A stretch of DNA of 64,000 nucleotides from PRS1 sp965250265 (GTDB lineage: Bacteria > Bacteroidota > Bacteroidia > Flavobacteriales > Flavobacteriaceae): assembly GCA_965250265.1 (NCBI GenBank), contig CBDFNO010000015.1, forward strand, positions 248,001 through 312,000, written 5' to 3'. The position numbers and the translations under genes are program-made. The notes below the pieces were generated by a model. It was not told the origin of the DNA. It worked only from the letters and a program-made list of their open reading frames with translations, and searched no databases. Shown here one piece after another: positions 9,192 through 18,108 of the stretch. Each line of letters opens with the position of its first letter. Position 1 is the stretch's first letter.

Positions 9192-9587
9192 TTAATTGAA
9201 ACTTACCTTAAGAAATACAAAACTCAAATATAGCCACATAATTGAAAATATTATATGAATTGTTGTTTCCATTTTCTTGCCTTTCCAAAGTTTAGATGAA
9301 TAGCCGAAAAATTGAATAAGTAATCTGAAACTCCAAAATATTCCAAAACCAAGAGATACATTTTTTCCTAATTCAGTATTGATTAATTCGTTAGATGATG
9401 TAAGACATAAAAGACCAATTAGAAATACAACCAATGCGATAAAAAAAGTATGAACTTTCATTATTTGTTGGTTTATTAGACTTAACTCTTTTAATTCCCT
9501 TTCCCAATTAAAGTACCTTGGGAAAATGATGTGAATCAACGCAAGTGCTATTAGAAGTATTCCAATTATTTTTAAATGAATTTGCAT
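9192..9587 (-). CDS. Small four-helix membrane protein, unknown function
   Basis: A 131-residue protein if started at the ATG at 9587 (MQIHLKIIG...); an upstream TTG at 9608 would add seven residues and overlap the preceding gene, and is less likely. Four hydrophobic segments are visible: GILLIALALIHIIF, VHTFFIALVVFLIGLLCL, SLGFGIFWSFRLLIQFFGY and IIFSIMWLYLSFVFL. No catalytic motif is seen. It is the last gene of a tight minus-strand group (methyltransferase, DUF2071-like, DoxX-like, XdhC). I do not recognise a function. Confidence 0.7.
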   Translation of the reverse strand: MQIHLKIIGILLIALALIHIIFPRYFNWERELKELSLINQQIMKVHTFFIALVVFLIGLLCLTSSNELINTELGKNVSLGFGIFWSFRLLIQFFGYSSKLWKGKKMETTIHIIFSIMWLYLSFVFLKVSFN

Positions 9588-9598
9588 TTTATAAAAGA

Positions 9599-10351
9599 TT
9601 AAGGGCAACAGTTAAATATAGACATAAATACTGTGAATTTAGTTTCTTTAAATGAAGAAAATCCTGCATTTTCAAACGCTTTTCTCCAAGCTTTTTTGGA
9701 AAAAAAATGTGTAAAACCTATTGAGAATGCTAAAAAATTTGGAAAATCTCGTAAATGTTCTACCATAATCACCTTCCCGTTTGGCTTACATAATCTGTGG
9801 CATTCTTTTAAAAACTGAACTTTTTCTTTATGTGATCTTATTTCATGTACAGCTGATAAAAGAAAAATAATATCTACTGATTTATCTTTTAAAGGTATAG
9901 TGTTAGATATTATTTGTTGAGTATTTGGATAAACTAAACTTACTTTACGTGCTCTTATTATTGCAGGTTCAGTATGTTGTTTTGCGTTGTAAAAATCAAA
10001 TACTTTTAAATCAGATTGCGGAAACTTATTTTTAATAATAAAACTTGTTTCATCAAATCCAGCATTAATATTTAGAATTTGGTTTGCATTTGCATCAATT
10101 AAATTGCTATTTTTCAACCAATGAAAATCATAATATCCAGATAAATCATATACATAAGCAGAAACTATTAAAGGCATTATAAGACCATATATAAAAGAAC
10201 CTACAATAACCCAATACAAAAAATCTGACCATTCAAATACCTTGTGACTTACTATTATTAAAACCAAAATGCTTATTCCTAATACATAAAAATGGCGATT
10301 GAAACTTAAGATGTTTAAAACGCCTTGAAGCTTTCTTCGTTTTATTCCCAT
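9599..10351 (-). CDS. SAM-dependent methyltransferase with N-terminal membrane anchor
   Basis: A 250-residue protein. Two hydrophobic segments (about residues 19-36 and 46-70) precede a Rossmann-type methyltransferase domain. SAM-site pieces are visible: ILNINAGFDETSF (motif I, degenerate as NAGFDE), DLKVFDFYN (acidic end of beta2) and VDIIFLLSAVHEIRS (motif IV region), then LCKPNGKVIMVEHLRDFPNF, a class I post-motif. Substrate is unknown. Its start overlaps the end of the DUF2071-like gene by ten bases, indicating translational coupling. Membrane anchoring suggests a lipid or membrane-proximal substrate, as inference only. Confidence 0.75.
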   Translation of the reverse strand: MGIKRRKLQGVLNILSFNRHFYVLGISILVLIIVSHKVFEWSDFLYWVIVGSFIYGLIMPLIVSAYVYDLSGYYDFHWLKNSNLIDANANQILNINAGFDETSFIIKNKFPQSDLKVFDFYNAKQHTEPAIIRARKVSLVYPNTQQIISNTIPLKDKSVDIIFLLSAVHEIRSHKEKVQFLKECHRLCKPNGKVIMVEHLRDFPNFLAFSIGFTHFFSKKAWRKAFENAGFSSFKETKFTVFMSIFNCCP

Positions 10352-11079
10352 TGTTCAATTTTTCCTTTTTTCCAATAATATGGAATATTTTCAATTACAA
10401 AAGCATTTGCCAATACTATGCTCTCGATATTAAGATTGTCAATAAATGAAAATTTATAATCAATGATTTCGATTGGTTTTGGTTTCCAATCTTGTCTGAC
10501 TCCTTCAATTATTAATACTTCTTTTGTTCCTGAATTATATGTGAATGTAAAAGGTAAAGGTCCTGCAAATCTTCTTGCCTCTTTCCAATTTTCAAATGGT
10601 GAATTTATTGGTAATAATATTTCTTTTTCTGTTAAGTCTATTTTTAGATTAAATTTTGATTTTATGGATTTAATTTCTTTATAATCTGTTCTCTTTGTTT
10701 CTGAAATATCTGTCGTTGAATAATTGTAATGTGTAAAAATATTTCCAAAAAATTCCATTTTCTTTTTATTAGTTTCAGATTTAAGAATATATAAACCTCT
10801 CAATCTTTTTCCTGCAATGTTAGTATATTTCACAAATACTCGATAACCAATTAGAAAAAAATTATTCCCCATAAGTTTTGGAAATCCTTTTGGTCTTAAT
10901 TCTTTAGTCTGAACCATTGCAACTGCTATAAAAGCCCATTTATCTTGAAATGTGTCTAATTCTAAACATTTAGGAATAAACCTTTCTAATTCTTCTTTCA
11001 GAATAGCAAATGTTAATACTGTGGAACTTTCAAAATGAGTTTCAACAGCAAATGGATGATTTTTCAAGAATGAGCTCAT
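10342..11079 (-). CDS. DUF2071 / YqjF-like protein
   Basis: A 245-residue soluble protein resembling the DUF2071 (YqjF, acetoacetate-decarboxylase-like fold) family. Supporting segments are LERFIPKCLELDTFQDKWAF near the N terminus, FFLIGYRVFVKYTN and KRLRGLYILKSETN in the middle (the family pattern of a conserved Y-R-V-x-V strand followed by RG-x-Y), and a late RQDWKPKPIEIIDYKFSF. No signal peptide or membrane segment. It lies between DoxX-like and methyltransferase genes with a one-base gap and a ten-base overlap. Molecular function is not established for this family and I do not propose one. Confidence 0.6.
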   Translation of the reverse strand: MSSFLKNHPFAVETHFESSTVLTFAILKEELERFIPKCLELDTFQDKWAFIAVAMVQTKELRPKGFPKLMGNNFFLIGYRVFVKYTNIAGKRLRGLYILKSETNKKKMEFFGNIFTHYNYSTTDISETKRTDYKEIKSIKSKFNLKIDLTEKEILLPINSPFENWKEARRFAGPLPFTFTYNSGTKEVLIIEGVRQDWKPKPIEIIDYKFSFIDNLNIESIVLANAFVIENIPYYWKKGKIEQWE

Positions 11080-11080
11080 A

Positions 11081-11464
11081 TTACTCTGCTTTTGTTTTGT
11101 TCAAATGAAAGTGATTATAATAAACAGCAAGAATGAATAATAATGCAAAAAATGAATTCAGCTTTCCCCAAAGCAGCAAGTCTGGAACAAGTATAAATTC
11201 AATAATATTCATTGTTGCTATAATTCCAATTTGAGCGATTGTATTCAATCGTGATTTAATTTCACTTAAAAACCAAATAGCTATTCCAATTTCTGAAATT
11301 CCTATTAAAACAGTTATGGGTCTTGAAAATTCTACTCCTAAAATTCTTTCAACAATTTGTTCATGTCTTGGAACTAAATTTAAAACTTTACAAAATAACC
11401 CGTTTGTAATCCAAACTATAGCAATTGAGTATTTAAAAAATGATTGAAGTAGATTTTTTTGCAT
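11081..11464 (-). CDS. DoxX-like membrane protein
   Basis: A 127-residue protein with four hydrophobic segments and the DoxX-like opening FFKYSIAIVWITNGLFCKVLNLVPRH, followed by ERILG...ITVLIGISEIGIAIWFLS. These match the small DoxX-like family, in which a helix carries the xWxxxGL...K pattern. DoxX-type proteins act in membrane quinone or thiol redox processes in some bacteria, but the role here is not known. It sits 21 bases downstream of XdhC on the same strand and directly upstream of the DUF2071-like gene, a pairing also familiar from other Bacteroidetes. Confidence 0.7.
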   Translation of the reverse strand: MQKNLLQSFFKYSIAIVWITNGLFCKVLNLVPRHEQIVERILGVEFSRPITVLIGISEIGIAIWFLSEIKSRLNTIAQIGIIATMNIIEFILVPDLLLWGKLNSFFALLFILAVYYNHFHLNKTKAE

Positions 11465-11485
11465 TCAGTTTTTCATTTTTAAAAC

Positions 11486-12256
11486 TTACTTATTATAATA
11501 TTCTTGCAACAATTGCGCAACAACACTAATCGCTATTTCTTTTGGAGTATTGCCACCAATATCTAATCCTATTGGACAAACAACATTTGTCATTCCTTCC
11601 TTAATAGACAGTTCATTAACAAGCATATTGTTAAATCGCACACGTTTGGTTTTACTACCAATAAGACCTAAAAATTTAGTTTGGTTTTGTAATGCCATAG
11701 CAATAATATCGAAATCGATAGTATGATCGTGTGTCAAAACAAGTACGTAACAATTATTTCCCCATCGTACAGCATCTTTAAAGGTTTTAAAATCGTTTGT
11801 TTCTACTGTACAAAAAGTAACACTTTTATCTAAATCTAAATTAGAAAGCCAATCTTTTCGAGAGTCAATTAAACTTACCTGAAAAGGCGTGTCTTTTAAT
11901 AATTGACATATTTCCACTCCAATATGTCCGGCTCCAAATAAAAAAAGTTCTGGTGATTGATTCATAGGTTCTATAATTAATTCAACTTTTCCTCCACAGC
12001 ATTGTTCAAATTCTGGCCCTAAAGTATAAGTTACTTCTATAATTCTATTTTCTTGTAAAGCAATTATCGCTTCATCAATAGCTAAAAATTCCAATTTTCC
12101 ACCTCCAATGGTACCAAATAGCTCTTTCTCTTTAGTAACAATCATACGAGAAGATACAACACAAGGTGTGGAACCTAAACATTTCGTCACAGTAACTAAA
12201 GCTATCGATTCTCTTTTCTTCTTAAAATTGTTTAATAATTCAATCCAATTTAGCAT
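11486..12256 (-). CDS. xdhC: XdhC-family molybdenum cofactor sulfuration/insertion protein
   Basis: A 256-residue XdhC/CoxI-type protein. The N-terminal XdhC domain carries LVTVTKCLGSTPCVVSSRMIV and GTIGGGKLEFLAIDEAI, with a conserved cysteine pair in EFEQCCGGKVEL. The C-terminal half is a Rossmann domain with FLFGAGHIGVEICQLL (GAGHIG at 108-113) and later GLIGSKTKR and CPIGLDIGGNTPKEIAISVVAQLL. Family members bind and protect the sulfurated Mo cofactor and hand it to xanthine dehydrogenase, whose subunits start this window. The gene is separate from the xdh operon and transcribed oppositely, apparently leading the DoxX/DUF2071/methyltransferase group. Confidence 0.92.
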   Translation of the reverse strand: MLNWIELLNNFKKKRESIALVTVTKCLGSTPCVVSSRMIVTKEKELFGTIGGGKLEFLAIDEAIIALQENRIIEVTYTLGPEFEQCCGGKVELIIEPMNQSPELFLFGAGHIGVEICQLLKDTPFQVSLIDSRKDWLSNLDLDKSVTFCTVETNDFKTFKDAVRWGNNCYVLVLTHDHTIDFDIIAMALQNQTKFLGLIGSKTKRVRFNNMLVNELSIKEGMTNVVCPIGLDIGGNTPKEIAISVVAQLLQEYYNK

Positions 12257-12369
12257 AGAACCAAAATAAACATAAAAACGATGCTTTTTAAAATTTAAGT
12301 TAAAAAGTGGTTTAATCTCTTTTATAATCCTTTATTTTTTTGCAACTTTACAATTGTAACAATTTGATT

Positions 12370-13845
12370 ATGAGTAATTCGTATATAGATTTACATTGTC
12401 ATCCTTCGTTAAAACCTTTTGGGAAAAGTTTTAAATACAAGCCAAATAAACAAAATCATTTAAATAGTGGAAGAAAAAATTCAATATGGCACTACAGTCC
12501 ACCAAATTTTCTAGAACGTCAGGTTAATAAGATTTTAACCTTAACTAAATTTACCCAAACCGATTTAACAGCTTTAGCAAAATCTAATTGTGAAGTCGTA
12601 GTGATTGCCTTATATCCTTTTGAAAAACATTTTTTAAAAGACAAAATGTTAGGTTTTAAATTTATTGCTGATGCTCTTGTTAATCTTGCCGCTGGGCTAA
12701 GCCAAAAACGTATTGATTATTTAAGAAATCACAAAAGCTATTTTGAAGATTTAAAGGATGAACATCAATATTACTTACAACTAAACAACTTCGCTCAAAA
12801 GATAGATAATGTAACTTATACCTATAGATTGGTTGGTAGTTTTAAGGAAATAGAAAGCAATATTGATAAATCTACGGATACGAGAAAAATTATTAGCATA
12901 GTTCCTACAATTGAAGGGGCTCATTCCTTTGAAACTGGTTTGCTTTTAAAAGAAAACATGGCAGATGAAACTACTGTTTTAAATAATATTGATATTGTAA
13001 AACAACAGTGGGAACACACGCCATTTTTTATCACTTTAGCACATCATTTTTATAATGAGATTTGTGGTCATGCAAGAAGTATCAGTATTGGAGCCATTAA
13101 AAAAAATCAAGATCGAGAAATAAATACAGATATTACAGGTTTAGGGTTTAAGGTTATTGATAAACTGTTAAACAAAAATAATGGTAATCGTATTTTAATT
13201 GATGTTAAACACATGAGTACTGCTGCAAGAAAGACTTACTACAACTTGTTAGAAACGACTTATGCAAATGAAAAGATTCCAATAATAGTAAGTCACGGAG
13301 CTGTTAATGGCAGACGCTCTATTTTAGAACGAGACGAAACGGATTCTTCCCGAAGTAAACATTTTAATGATATAGATATTAATTTTTATGATTCAGAAAT
13401 TAAACGCATCGCAAAATCAAATGGAATCTTTGGTCTTCAATTAGACGAGCGCCGCATTGCCAGTAAAAAAGCTATAAGACGTTCAAGAATATATTTTCCT
13501 AATAAAAAGCGTCGATTAAAAAAGAAAACTTTACTAGTATGGCGTCAAATTGAACATTGTGCTGAAATAATTAATACTATTGATGATTTAAAAGAAAATG
13601 AAAAATTATCCTGTTGGGAAACAGTAGCGATAGGTTCAGATTTTGATGGTATTGTAAATCCTATTAAAGGTTTATGGACATCAGAAAATATGAAAGATTT
13701 AAGAAAGTATCTCGTTCTTCATGCAGAAAACTACATGAAAAATAATGGCGTAAACCTACTTCCTCATAATAGGATTCCTGCCAAAGATATTGTAAACAAA
13801 GTGCTCTACCTTAATGCCATGGAATTTTTAAAACGAAATTTCTAA
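12370..13845 (+). CDS. Peptidase M19 / membrane-dipeptidase-like metal hydrolase
   Basis: A 491-residue protein from the ATG at 12370; a TTG at 12340 in the same frame would add ten unconvincing residues. Metal-dependent hydrolase motifs of the amidohydrolase/M19 type are visible: YIDLHCHPS at the N terminus, VPTIEGAHSFE (~residue 190), FITLAHHFYNEICGH (~230), RILIDVKHMS (~285), IIVSHGAVNG (~315) and VAIGSDFDGI (~430), corresponding to the HxH, E, H, H and D ligands of renal-dipeptidase-like enzymes. It is long for M19 (usually about 350-400), with a central lysine/arginine-rich insertion (IRRSRIYFPNKKRRLKKK). No signal peptide. Exact substrate unknown; D-amino acid or dipeptide hydrolysis is the family default. 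Confidence 0.75.
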   Translation: MSNSYIDLHCHPSLKPFGKSFKYKPNKQNHLNSGRKNSIWHYSPPNFLERQVNKILTLTKFTQTDLTALAKSNCEVVVIALYPFEKHFLKDKMLGFKFIADALVNLAAGLSQKRIDYLRNHKSYFEDLKDEHQYYLQLNNFAQKIDNVTYTYRLVGSFKEIESNIDKSTDTRKIISIVPTIEGAHSFETGLLLKENMADETTVLNNIDIVKQQWEHTPFFITLAHHFYNEICGHARSISIGAIKKNQDREINTDITGLGFKVIDKLLNKNNGNRILIDVKHMSTAARKTYYNLLETTYANEKIPIIVSHGAVNGRRSILERDETDSSRSKHFNDIDINFYDSEIKRIAKSNGIFGLQLDERRIASKKAIRRSRIYFPNKKRRLKKKTLLVWRQIEHCAEIINTIDDLKENEKLSCWETVAIGSDFDGIVNPIKGLWTSENMKDLRKYLVLHAENYMKNNGVNLLPHNRIPAKDIVNKVLYLNAMEFLKRNF

Positions 13846-13856
13846 TAGTGAAGAAT

Positions 13857-13910
13857 AAAAGTATTACACTTTTTTCGTTAAGTATTAGCCCTCTTTTCGA
13901 CTTAACTTTT
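13857..13910 (+). terminator. Two weak hairpins with T tracts after the M19 gene
   Basis: AAAAGT-ATTAC-ACTTTT (13857-13873) is followed by TT, and then GTTAAG (13877-13882) pairs with CTTAAC (13901-13906) and is followed by a run of T. Both lie between the M19 gene and the arsenosugar cluster and may separate the two transcription units. Neither stem is strong. Confidence 0.35.
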
Positions 13911-13942
13911 TTAGATTTACAGCATACTATTAAAATAACATT

Positions 13943-14278
13943 ATGTCTAAAACTTATTACGATCCAGCCGATTTAAGAAAATTTGGAAAGATTACGGAAT
14001 GGAGTGAAGAATTAGGAACAAAATTTTTTGAGTATTATAATAAAGTTTTTGAAGAAGGTGCTTTGTCAGCTCGCGAAAAATCCTTGATTGCTTTAGCAGT
14101 TGCACATACCGAGCAATGTCCATATTGCATTGATGCATATACTAAAGATGGTTTACAGCGTGGCATAACAAAAGAAGAAATGATGGAAGCCCTACATGTA
14201 GGAGCAGCAATTAAAAGTGGCGCAACTCTTGTTATGGGTGTTCAAATGATGAATAAAGTGAATAAATTAGATGGATAA
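13943..14278 (+). CDS. Arsenosugar-associated AhpD-like (carboxymuconolactone decarboxylase family) protein
   Basis: A 111-residue all-helical protein with the AhpD-type redox motif HTEQCPYCIDAYTKDGLQ (C59-P-Y-C62) and the downstream helix EEMMEALHVGAAIKSGATLVMG. This subfamily is the peroxidase-like protein that accompanies ArsS in arsenosugar gene clusters. It starts the cluster here, 16 bases before arsS. The CxxC suggests a thiol-redox role, perhaps handling trivalent arsenic-thiol intermediates; that role is inference. Length is normal. Confidence 0.88.
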   Translation: MSKTYYDPADLRKFGKITEWSEELGTKFFEYYNKVFEEGALSAREKSLIALAVAHTEQCPYCIDAYTKDGLQRGITKEEMMEALHVGAAIKSGATLVMGVQMMNKVNKLDG

Positions 14279-14294
14279 CATTACGTGGTATTGA

Positions 14295-15380
<1,086 letters not shown>

Positions 15381-15396
15381 ACAGGAATCTCATACT

Positions 15397-15945
15397 ATGA
15401 AAAACAAAATTTTATATATACTGCTTATTCTATTTGCTGCTCAATTCAGTTATGCGCAAGAAAAAGAACCAGAAACACTTTCAGAATTACTAAAAATGTA
15501 TAACGAACGGAGTGTACCTTACATTTCGGTACAAGAATTGGCAATGCCAAAAACTGATGCTATCGTATTAGATGCAAGAGAAATGAAAGAGTTTAATGTA
15601 AGTCATTTAAAAAATGCCATTTATGTTGGTTATGATTTTTTTGAAGTAGATTCTATTCAACAAAAACTTCCAATTAAGGATTCTCAAATTGTGGTGTACT
15701 GCTCAATTGGTATTCGGTCAGAAGATATTGCCGAAAAACTCAAAAAAGCAGGTTATACAAACGTATATAATTTGTATGGAGGTATTTTTGAATGGAAAAA
15801 TAATGACTTCGCTATATACGATTCTGAAGAAAAAGAAACCGAAAATGTTCACACCTTTAACAAAGCATGGAGCAAATGGTTAACAAAGGGTGAAGAAGTT
15901 TATGATGAAACGATTAAAGATACAATAATTAAGAAACAAGACTAA
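15397..15945 (+). CDS. Exported rhodanese-like protein of the arsenosugar cluster
   Basis: A 182-residue protein from the ATG at 15397, which gives a clean signal peptide (MKNKILYILLILFAAQFSYA-QEKE). An upstream in-frame ATG at 15325 lies inside arsS and would bury the signal. The rhodanese domain spans about residues 45-140, with DAREMKEFNVSHLKNAIYVGY and the active-site loop VVYCSIGIRSEDIAEKL; the catalytic cysteine is present. The likely location is periplasmic or lipid-facing. Rhodanese-like proteins recur in flavobacterial arsenosugar clusters; a sulfur or arsenic transfer role is inferred. The repeat at 15365-15388 sits immediately upstream. Confidence 0.85.
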   Translation: MKNKILYILLILFAAQFSYAQEKEPETLSELLKMYNERSVPYISVQELAMPKTDAIVLDAREMKEFNVSHLKNAIYVGYDFFEVDSIQQKLPIKDSQIVVYCSIGIRSEDIAEKLKKAGYTNVYNLYGGIFEWKNNDFAIYDSEEKETENVHTFNKAWSKWLTKGEEVYDETIKDTIIKKQD

Positions 15946-15968
15946 AACCTTTCTTTATACTTTTAACT

Positions 15969-16583
15969 TTGAGCAGACAAAACCTTATCATAATTTTCAC
16001 TCGTAATCCAGAACTTGGTAAAGTAAAAACACGATTGGCAATAACCATTGGCGATGAGTCAGCTCTTAACATCTATAAATTCCTATTAAGTCACACCGAA
16101 AAAATGATTAGAAACATTGATAGTGATAAAGCTGTATACTATTCGGTGAAAGTTAGAAGTACTGATATTTGGGATAAAACCATTTATCAAAAGCATCAAC
16201 AAAAAGGAGAGGATTTAGGAATAAGAATGCATAACGCCTTTCAAGATGCTCTTTCAAAAGGTTATAAAAAAGTAGTCATTGTAGGAAGTGATCTATACGA
16301 TTTAAATACAGAAGATATCAAACAAGCCTTTGTACAATTAGATAAACATGATGTTGTTATTGGTCCAGCTGAAGATGGTGGTTATTATTTATTGGGTATG
16401 AAATCGCTACATTCTAAAGTATTTAAAAACAAAAAATGGGGAACTTCATCTGTACTTAAAGATACTTTAGCTGATTTAAGTAACAAAGTAGTGAAATTAT
16501 TAGATGAAAAGAACGACATAGATACTTGGGAAGACATAAAAGACATTCCTTTTTTAATCAATACATTTATTATTAAAAAATAA
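15969..16583 (+). CDS. Arsenosugar-cluster glycosyltransferase (DUF2064 / TIGR04282 type)
   Basis: A 204-residue protein of the DUF2064 nucleotidyl/glycosyltransferase-like family: LIIIFTRNPELGKVKTRLA (N-terminal nucleotide-binding strand with GKVKTRLA), VVIVGSDLYDL and GPAEDGGYYLLGM. The start appears to be TTG at 15969 (the next in-frame Met is about 48 residues in and would remove the nucleotide site). This family accompanies ArsS and the TIGR04283 glycosyltransferase (here 21122-21814) and is thought to act in building the arsenosugar. Located between the rhodanese gene and a T9SS cargo gene. Confidence 0.85.
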   Translation: MSRQNLIIIFTRNPELGKVKTRLAITIGDESALNIYKFLLSHTEKMIRNIDSDKAVYYSVKVRSTDIWDKTIYQKHQQKGEDLGIRMHNAFQDALSKGYKKVVIVGSDLYDLNTEDIKQAFVQLDKHDVVIGPAEDGGYYLLGMKSLHSKVFKNKKWGTSSVLKDTLADLSNKVVKLLDEKNDIDTWEDIKDIPFLINTFIIKK

Positions 16584-16588
16584 GCACT

Positions 16589-17284
16589 ATGAAAAAATTA
16601 TTACTCTTTTTAAGTCTCGTATTATTTTTTCAACAAACATATTCTCAGTGTGTCGAATCTGTTACAAATTTTGGAAACAATACGAATCCGTCATATGAAG
16701 TTACTGGAGATGTAACTGTAACTTTAAATGCAAACGATACGTTTACATTAGATTTAGGCGCAAATTTCAACACAGCTGCAGGTCCAGATGTTAGAGCTTT
16801 TATAGTGAAATCTAATGGATTATCAGATGCAATATTACAAACCTCAATGATTTCTAATTTAGAAAATTTGGAGTTTGGATTAACCATCAATTCTGAAGCT
16901 CAAACATTTAACATCGCAATTCCAAACGGAACTGTAATTGAAGAATTTGATAGAATATTTTTCTATTGTCTTCAATTTGATGCTTTTTGGGATTTTAGCC
17001 CTTATACATCTTTTACATCTAGTAATTGTAATTTGTTAGGTTTAGAAGATAATAGTATAGATAAAATAACAATTTATCCTAATCCTGCTAGAGATATAAT
17101 TCATTTGAAAGGTCTTACAGATAATGAAACTGAAATTCGTATTTTTGACATTTTTGGAAAGCTTACTTATATCCAAAATAAAAACATTAAAGATATCGAT
17201 GTATCTCAACTTAACGCTGGCATATATTTATTATCAATAAGTAATCAAGGTAAAAGAACAACACAAAAGTTAGTGATACAATAA
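16589..17284 (+). CDS. Secreted protein with T9SS type A sorting domain
   Basis: A 231-residue exported protein. A signal peptide (MKKLLLFLSLVLFFQQTYS-QCV) is followed by a beta-rich domain of about 130 residues that I do not recognise (CVESVTNFGNNTNPSYEVTG...). The C-terminal ~80 residues are a type A T9SS sorting domain: ITIYPNPARDIIHLKG, EIRIFDIFGKLT, IDVSQLNAGIYLLSI and RTTQKLVIQ. The protein should be exported across the outer membrane by the Bacteroidetes type IX system. Its position inside the arsenosugar cluster, six bases after a glycosyltransferase gene and 12 before PNP, is unexpected; a functional link is not shown. Confidence 0.85.
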   Translation: MKKLLLFLSLVLFFQQTYSQCVESVTNFGNNTNPSYEVTGDVTVTLNANDTFTLDLGANFNTAAGPDVRAFIVKSNGLSDAILQTSMISNLENLEFGLTINSEAQTFNIAIPNGTVIEEFDRIFFYCLQFDAFWDFSPYTSFTSSNCNLLGLEDNSIDKITIYPNPARDIIHLKGLTDNETEIRIFDIFGKLTYIQNKNIKDIDVSQLNAGIYLLSISNQGKRTTQKLVIQ

Positions 17285-17295
17285 CATTTTACTAT

Positions 17296-18108
17296 ATGAT
17301 AAAATATATTCAAGAAACCGTTGAATATCTACAAAATAAAGGTTTTATTGATCCCGAAATAGGTATTATTCTTGGTACAGGTTTAGGAAAATTAATCGAA
17401 GAAATAGAAGTATTAAAAGAAGTAAGTTATAATCACATTCCAAATTTTCCAACTGCAACTGTTGAGTTTCATAAAGGCAAACTCATTTTTGGAATTTTAG
17501 AAGGAAAAAAAGTTATTGTAATGCAAGGTCGTTTTCATTTATATGAAGGCTATTCTTTGCAAGATGTAACTTATCCTGTACGTGTAATGGAGAAATTAGG
17601 GATCAAAACTCTTTTAGTTTCTAATGCAGCAGGAGCGATAAACCTCAATTTCAAAAAAGGTGAATTAATGCTTATTGAAGACCACATTAATCTTCAAGTT
17701 AGTTCGCCATTAGCATTTAAAGGAGTTGAAGAACTAGGCGAACGCTTTACAGATATGAGCGAACCTTACAATGCAGAAATAAACACTAAATTTGAAGCTA
17801 TTGCAAAAGCCAATACTATTAAATTACATAAAGGCATTTATGCAAGTGTGGTTGGTCCACAGTTAGAAACGAAAGCAGAATACAAAATGCTAAAAATTAT
17901 TGGTGCTGATGCTGTAGGCATGAGTACTGTCCCTGAAATTATTGTTGCCAATCATTTAAATTTAAAGGTTGCAGCAGTGTCAGTTTTAACGGATGAATGC
18001 GACCCAGATAATTTAAAGCCTGTTAATATTGCAGAAATTATTGCAATGGCAAAAAATGCAGAACCAGACTTGATACTACTATTTAAAGAATTGATTAAAA
18101 CCTTATAA
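17296..18108 (+). CDS. punA: Purine nucleoside phosphorylase (type I)
   Basis: A 270-residue trimeric-type PNP. Family segments are present: GIILGTGLGKLIEEIE (phosphate loop), VMQGRFHLYEGYS, LLVSNAAGAINLNFKKGELMLIEDHINL, VVGPQLETKAEYKMLKIIGADAVGMSTVPEIIVANH (base and ribose contacts, E in QLETKAE) and VLTDECDPDNL. It phosphorolyses purine nucleosides. In an arsenosugar cluster, a phosphorylase that removes adenine from the 5'-deoxyadenosyl-arsenical made by ArsS is a sensible role; ordinary purine salvage is the alternative. Overlaps arsM by one base (stop/start junction), so the two are coupled. Confidence 0.9.
   Translation: MIKYIQETVEYLQNKGFIDPEIGIILGTGLGKLIEEIEVLKEVSYNHIPNFPTATVEFHKGKLIFGILEGKKVIVMQGRFHLYEGYSLQDVTYPVRVMEKLGIKTLLVSNAAGAINLNFKKGELMLIEDHINLQVSSPLAFKGVEELGERFTDMSEPYNAEINTKFEAIAKANTIKLHKGIYASVVGPQLETKAEYKMLKIIGADAVGMSTVPEIIVANHLNLKVAAVSVLTDECDPDNLKPVNIAEIIAMAKNAEPDLILLFKELIKTL

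Noticed and set aside
12340..12369. TTG start ten codons upstream of the M19 gene
   Set aside because: The extra residues are low-complexity; the ATG at 12370 starts just before the conserved YIDLHCHPS motif.
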